In this document: piece after piece, positions 59,484 to 64,000 of the stretch
Layout: each line of letters opens with the position of its first letter
Numbering within the stretch: position 1 is the stretch's first letter
Origin: Lacrimispora algidixylanolytica
GTDB taxonomy: Bacteria > Bacillota > Clostridia > Lachnospirales > Lachnospiraceae
NCBI RefSeq assembly: GCF_003609635.1
Contig: NZ_MCIA01000035.1
Coordinates: forward strand, 1 to 64,000
Length of the DNA stretch: 64,000 nucleotides
Direction: 5' to 3'
Position numbers and translations under genes: made by a program
The notes under the pieces: model-generated
The model's input: only the letters and a program-made list of their open reading frames with translations
What the model was told of the DNA's origin: nothing
The model's database searches: none

Positions 59484-61481
59484 ATGGCTCTATATGATTA
59501 TGTTGGGGCAGTAAGAAGGGGACGTAGGCAGTACCAGACTTCTGTGGCAAAAGGAGAGTATCCCTATCTTCCGGTTCTGGACGACATCTTATCCTATACA
59601 GATATTGTGTCAGAAGTAAACCTAGGGATTATGGATATACCTCTTGAAAAGATAATAGGAACCAAAACAAAGGGGCGTACCACCGCCTTTGCTAATAATT
59701 TTATGCCTTTATTGTCAGAAAAATCAGAGTTCGGGGCAAAATGGGCGTACCTCTACGATCATCAGATTCAGGAAGGAATCCATGATCCTATTGTGGTATA
59801 CGAATTTATGAACCAATACTATGTCCAGGAGGGAAACAAGCGGGTAAGCGTACTAAAATATGTAAATGCATTTAGTATAGCTGCTTCGGTTATCCGTATG
59901 ATTCCAAAAAGAACGGACGATCTTGATAATCGTCTTTATTATGAATTCCTTGATTTTTATCAGGTTTCTTTTAATTGTGATATCTGGTTTAGTAAAGAAG
60001 GAAGTTATGACCGGCTTATTAAGGCAATGAACAAAAATCCTGGCGAACAGTGGAGCGATGAAGAAAGACTTGTCTTTAAGTCTTCATATGATCGTTTTTC
60101 CAAGGCATTCCATGCATTTGGTGGCGACGATTATGATATGACGTGCTCAGATGCGTTTCTCGTTTATGTTGAACTGCTTGGATACCGGGCGGTAAAGGAC
60201 CGGGTAGAACGGCAAATCAAAAAGGATTTGGTAAAGATAAAAGATGAGCTTCTTTTGGCCTCCAGAGGCAATAAAATTGCTTTATTGGAGCAACCACAAG
60301 AAGTTGATGAAAAAGCAGATAACAATCCTCTCAAATTTATAAACTGGCTGCTCCCCGTCCAGATGATTGAGCCTGAGATGTTGAAAATTGCTTTCATTCA
60401 TTCAAAAACATCGGAAACCTCAAGTTGGACCTACGGACATGAACTTGGGAGAATGTATCTCGAGCAGGCTTATGATGGGAAAATAAAGACCATGTCATTT
60501 TTCCATGGAGATTCCGAAGGAGAGACGGCAAGAGCTATGGAAGAGGCACTTTCGGCTGGATGCAATATGATCTTTACTACGGCATCTCAAATGATCAATG
60601 ATTCTGTGAAGACGGCAATTGAACATCCGGAAGTTAAGATTTTTAACTGTTCCGTAAATATGTCTTATTCCTCAATTTGTACTTATTACGGGAGAATGTA
60701 TGAATCTAAGTTTTTAATGGGAGCCCTGGCGGCTTCTATGTCTCAGGGAGATAAGCTTGGATATATTGCAGATTATCCTATATACGGGACCCTTGCAAAT
60801 ATCAATGCATTTGCTTTGGGAGCAAGAATGATCAATCCTTATGCAGTGGTTCACCTGGAATGGTCCAGAATCAAAGGAAGAGATGCCCACGAAGAACTTG
60901 AGAATGAAGGAATCACATTCATTTCAGGAGATGATATGATTACTCCAATGGCCCCTACCAGAGAATATGGCCTATACCAGAAGCTTAGTGATGGAACTCT
61001 TAAGAATCTGGCAAGCCCTATTTGTCACTGGGGAAAATTCTATGAGAGAATTATTAACATCACTTGCCACGGCGGAACTGATCGAAAAGAGCTAAAAGGA
61101 AAACAGGCAATCAATTACTGGTGGGGAATGTCTGCAGATGTAATTGATGTAATCTGCTCTCAGAGCCTTCCCCATGGAACGCAACGACTTTTAAACTTCT
61201 TGAAACATTCTATAAGGGCGGGAAGCTTTCAGCCTTTTGTAGGGATTATCTATTCTCAAGATGGTAAAATAGAGTGTGAAGAAGGGGAAAGCCTTACTCC
61301 AGAAGAAATCACAACTATGAACTGGTTGACTGAGAATATTGTTGGTAAAATCCCAGACTATGAAGAACTTACGGAAGAAGCTCGGTCCCTGGTACGCCTC
61401 CAGGGTCAGACAATATACGATAATTCAGAGATGGAGGAACAGGAGCGTGAAAATTCTGGTATTGGCGGATCAAGAGTCTAA
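59484..61481 (+). CDS. ParB-like domain fused to a BMP-type binding protein, no signal peptide
   Basis: 665 residues. The first 150 residues end in YYVQEGNKRVSVLKYV, the ExNKRxxV pattern of ParB/sulfiredoxin-like domains. A helical linker follows (about 170-270). From about residue 290 to the end is a BMP/Med-type periplasmic-binding domain (MLKIAFIHSKTSETSSWTYG; ARAMEEALSAGCNMIFTTAS; GRMYESKFLMGALAASMSQG; FALGARMINPYAVVHLEWS), a family known for nucleoside binding. There is no signal peptide, so it is cytoplasmic. No ABC importer genes adjoin. It could be a nucleoside-sensing regulator. AAAGGAG before ATG; last 35 bases overlap the next gene. Confidence 0.78.
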   Translation: MALYDYVGAVRRGRRQYQTSVAKGEYPYLPVLDDILSYTDIVSEVNLGIMDIPLEKIIGTKTKGRTTAFANNFMPLLSEKSEFGAKWAYLYDHQIQEGIHDPIVVYEFMNQYYVQEGNKRVSVLKYVNAFSIAASVIRMIPKRTDDLDNRLYYEFLDFYQVSFNCDIWFSKEGSYDRLIKAMNKNPGEQWSDEERLVFKSSYDRFSKAFHAFGGDDYDMTCSDAFLVYVELLGYRAVKDRVERQIKKDLVKIKDELLLASRGNKIALLEQPQEVDEKADNNPLKFINWLLPVQMIEPEMLKIAFIHSKTSETSSWTYGHELGRMYLEQAYDGKIKTMSFFHGDSEGETARAMEEALSAGCNMIFTTASQMINDSVKTAIEHPEVKIFNCSVNMSYSSICTYYGRMYESKFLMGALAASMSQGDKLGYIADYPIYGTLANINAFALGARMINPYAVVHLEWSRIKGRDAHEELENEGITFISGDDMITPMAPTREYGLYQKLSDGTLKNLASPICHWGKFYERIINITCHGGTDRKELKGKQAINYWWGMSADVIDVICSQSLPHGTQRLLNFLKHSIRAGSFQPFVGIIYSQDGKIECEEGESLTPEEITTMNWLTENIVGKIPDYEELTEEARSLVRLQGQTIYDNSEMEEQERENSGIGGSRV

Positions 61482-62082
61482 ATCGCTTTACGAATTTTAC
61501 ACCCCGGAAAAAATAAAGGATATTGATCTTATAATATCCTGCGGAGATTTGAGACCGGAATATCTATCTTTTTTCGCGACCTTTTCCCGCGCTCCCGTGT
61601 ATTATATTCGTGGAAATCATGATTGCCAGTATATGCATTGTCCACCTGAGGGCTGTATCTGCATTGAGGATGATATCGTTACCTTTAAAGGAATACGGAT
61701 TATGGGGCTTGGAGGATCCATGGAATACATTCCAGATGCCCCCAATCAGTTTACAGAACGGAAAATGGAACAGAGGATTCGGCGTATGTGGTGGAAGCTG
61801 AAAAAAAACAAGGGGTTTGACATCCTGGTTACTCATGCTCCGGCGTATGAACTCAATGATCTGCAGGACCTTCCTCATAAGGGGTTCTCTTGCTTTAAGT
61901 CTTTAATGGATAAGTATTCTCCTCAGTATTTCCTTCACGGCCATGTTCACGCTAATTATGGAAATGTATTTAAGAGGAAGGACGTATATGGCAATACAAC
62001 GGTTATAAATGCGTATGAATATGTAATCATTGATTATCCGGAAACGGATCAATGTGCTATGGACCGTGTCATGGAGCAGTAA
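61447..62082 (+). CDS. Metallophosphoesterase
   Basis: 211 residues from GTG 61447, 9 bases after GGAGG. Calcineurin-like motifs: ILVLADQESKSL (the usual DxH is DxE), CGDLRPEY (GD), YIRGNHDCQY (GNHD), VTHAPAYE and FLHGHVHANYG (GHxH). One metal ligand is changed, but this DQES/DxES variant is consistent along the family as I recall it. Acts on a phosphoester, substrate unknown. The gene overlaps the upstream fusion gene by 35 bases, so translation is coupled. Confidence 0.85.
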   Translation: MKILVLADQESKSLYEFYTPEKIKDIDLIISCGDLRPEYLSFFATFSRAPVYYIRGNHDCQYMHCPPEGCICIEDDIVTFKGIRIMGLGGSMEYIPDAPNQFTERKMEQRIRRMWWKLKKNKGFDILVTHAPAYELNDLQDLPHKGFSCFKSLMDKYSPQYFLHGHVHANYGNVFKRKDVYGNTTVINAYEYVIIDYPETDQCAMDRVMEQ

Positions 62083-62152
62083 TTCGATTTCATTTCTCTG
62101 ACACTTTGCCATGGTATAACTTTAAATTATAATACACATTCCTTTTAATTAA

Positions 62153-62181
62153 TTGACAAACACAAGTTAGGTTGCTATGAT
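62153..62181 (+). promoter_or_regulatory. Promoter of ilvN-ilvC
   Basis: TTGACA (62153-62158), 17 bases, TATGAT (62176-62181): near consensus. No leader peptide or T-box was seen in the short leader before ATG 62214. Confidence 0.8.
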
Positions 62182-62213
62182 TAAAATCACTATACAAAAA
62201 GGCAGGGATAGGG

Positions 62214-62714
62214 ATGGAGAGAATTGTTTTATCATTGTTAGTTGATAATACTTCCGGCGTTTTAAGCCGTGTGGCCGGCTTATTCAGTCGCCGCGGATAT
62301 AACATTGAAAGCCTAACCGTGGGCGTGACTGCAGATGAGAGATATTCAAGAATGACCGTAGTATCTGTCGGTGATCAAGAGATTTTAGATCAGATTGAAA
62401 AACAGCTCAGGAAGTTAGAGGATGTAAGAGATATTAAGGAGCTAAAGCCAGGGATTTCTGTTTTTAGAGAACTAATCTTAGTCAAGGTGAAAGCCAACTC
62501 CGGACAACGTCAGGCAGTAAGTGCTATAGCTGATATATTCAGAGCCACTATTGTTGATGTAGGCAGGGAATCCTTAACTGTTATGCTAACTGGAGATCAG
62601 TCAAAACTTGATGCGCTGATTAACCTGCTTGAAGATTATGAAATTTTAGAACTTGCCCGTACTGGTCTCACTGGTTTATCCAGAGGATCGGACGATGTTC
62701 GTTATCTGCCATAA
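62214..62714 (+). CDS. ilvN: Acetolactate synthase small (regulatory) subunit
   Basis: 166 residues. N-terminal ACT domain (VLSLLVDNTSGVLSRVAGLF, SRRGYNIESLTVG) that binds valine for feedback inhibition, and the C-terminal ALS_ss domain (IFRATIVDVGRESLTVMLTG). It activates and regulates the catalytic subunit of branched-chain amino acid synthesis. The catalytic ilvB gene is not adjacent; ilvC follows after 104 bases. AGGGATAGGG before ATG. Confidence 0.95.
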   Translation: MERIVLSLLVDNTSGVLSRVAGLFSRRGYNIESLTVGVTADERYSRMTVVSVGDQEILDQIEKQLRKLEDVRDIKELKPGISVFRELILVKVKANSGQRQAVSAIADIFRATIVDVGRESLTVMLTGDQSKLDALINLLEDYEILELARTGLTGLSRGSDDVRYLP

Positions 62715-62779
62715 CCGCAATTCGCTAGCTAGAGGTATTGCCAAAGGCGGACAGAGAGTCGTCGGCATGGTTCCTTTAA

Positions 62780-63829
<1,050 letters not shown>

Positions 63830-63841
63830 TCTGGAATAAAT

Positions 63842-63886
63842 AAAATGAGCTTTTATTGGTAATAAACCAGTAAAAGCTCATTTTTT
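63842..63886 (+). terminator. Terminator of ilvN-ilvC
   Basis: AAATGAGCTTTTA.TGG and CCAGTAAAAGCTCATTT form a long stem, followed by TTTT. Confidence 0.9.
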
Positions 63887-63909
63887 GTCAAAAATAGAAG
63901 CTGTTTCTT

Positions 63910-64000
63910 CTATATTAAGTTGTGTTTCATATTGGTTTTCATAGCATCAAGGAATTTCTCCATTGAAGTTGACATTCCAGCCGGGTTATAAGCAAAACCA
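63910..64000 (-). CDS. C-terminal end of an unknown gene, cut by the window edge
   Basis: On the minus strand a frame enters from the window edge and reads GFAYNPAGMSTSMEKFLDAM then KTNMKHNLI before a TAG (63912-63910). Hydrophilic, plausible coding end; too short for identification. It converges on ilvC with a shared terminator between them. Confidence 0.4.
   Translation of the reverse strand, partial: GFAYNPAGMSTSMEKFLDAMKTNMKHNLI

Noticed and set aside
61447-62082. Metallophosphoesterase as an inactive enzyme because the DxH motif reads DxE
   Set aside because: The other metal motifs (GD, GNHD, TH, GHxH) are intact and the change seems normal for this subfamily.

Overview
The window looks like the chromosome of a low-to-moderate GC, anaerobic, motile Clostridia member, most likely Lachnospiraceae (Lacrimispora / Clostridium cluster XIVa-like). 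The clues are strong AGGAGG-type ribosome binding sites, a T-box leader in front of pheST, a cyclic-lactone Agr system, a ruvAB-zapA-U32-FtsW-PBP gene order, and many proteins of clostridial families. The species call is inference. No rRNA, tRNA or CRISPR array was seen.

1-5 kb is an AT-rich accessory patch: the right end of an IS3-family element, several orphan genes with their own ribosome binding sites (one a proteasome-subunit-like Ntn hydrolase, one a PD-(D/E)XK nuclease, one an HExxH metallopeptidase), and a remnant of a tyrosine recombinase. 5-10.5 kb holds two cold-shock genes, a decayed secreted-protein gene, a SEC-C protein, a methyltransferase, hslO, a DUF5662 protein and an AraC regulator. 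10.5-19.4 kb is housekeeping: an RNase H-like exonuclease, then ruvA-ruvB-zapA-U32 peptidase-ftsW-like-PBP and a Nudix hydrolase. 19.4-31.4 kb holds a CheW/CZB protein, a macro-domain protein, a stand-alone 5'-3' exonuclease, an M32 carboxypeptidase, cysK, a YihY protein, an SPL-like radical SAM enzyme, and a LysR regulator divergent from a heterodimeric ABC exporter.

31.4-36.1 kb is a complete quorum-sensing locus in the order agrA-agrC-agrD-agrB, followed by three unrecognised genes. The same 10-bp box occurs as a direct repeat with a 22-bp period both in front of agrD and in front of the unknown cluster, so the three genes are a predicted target of the system. 36.1-46.7 kb holds an XRE regulator, a chemoreceptor, T-box-pheS-pheT, a degenerate enolase paralogue, secG and rnr.

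46.8-58.8 kb is a catabolic cluster lying between rnr and smpB: a PucR regulator, an operator and promoter, an aminotransferase, an iron alcohol dehydrogenase, an ABC importer, dihydropyrimidinase, a PreA-type dihydropyrimidine dehydrogenase and a carbamoyl-beta-alanine amidohydrolase. Together they can take uracil to 3-hydroxypropionate, releasing ammonia and CO2. The importer's binding protein appears to be circularly permuted. 59-64 kb holds smpB, an unusual ParB-like/BMP fusion, a metallophosphoesterase, ilvN, ilvC and the end of an unknown gene.

The most interesting items are the permuted binding protein, the catalytically dead enolase at the usual eno position, the Agr regulon boxes with the unknown gene cluster, the flavin-lobe-less dihydropyrimidine dehydrogenase, and the intracellular ParB-like/BMP fusion.
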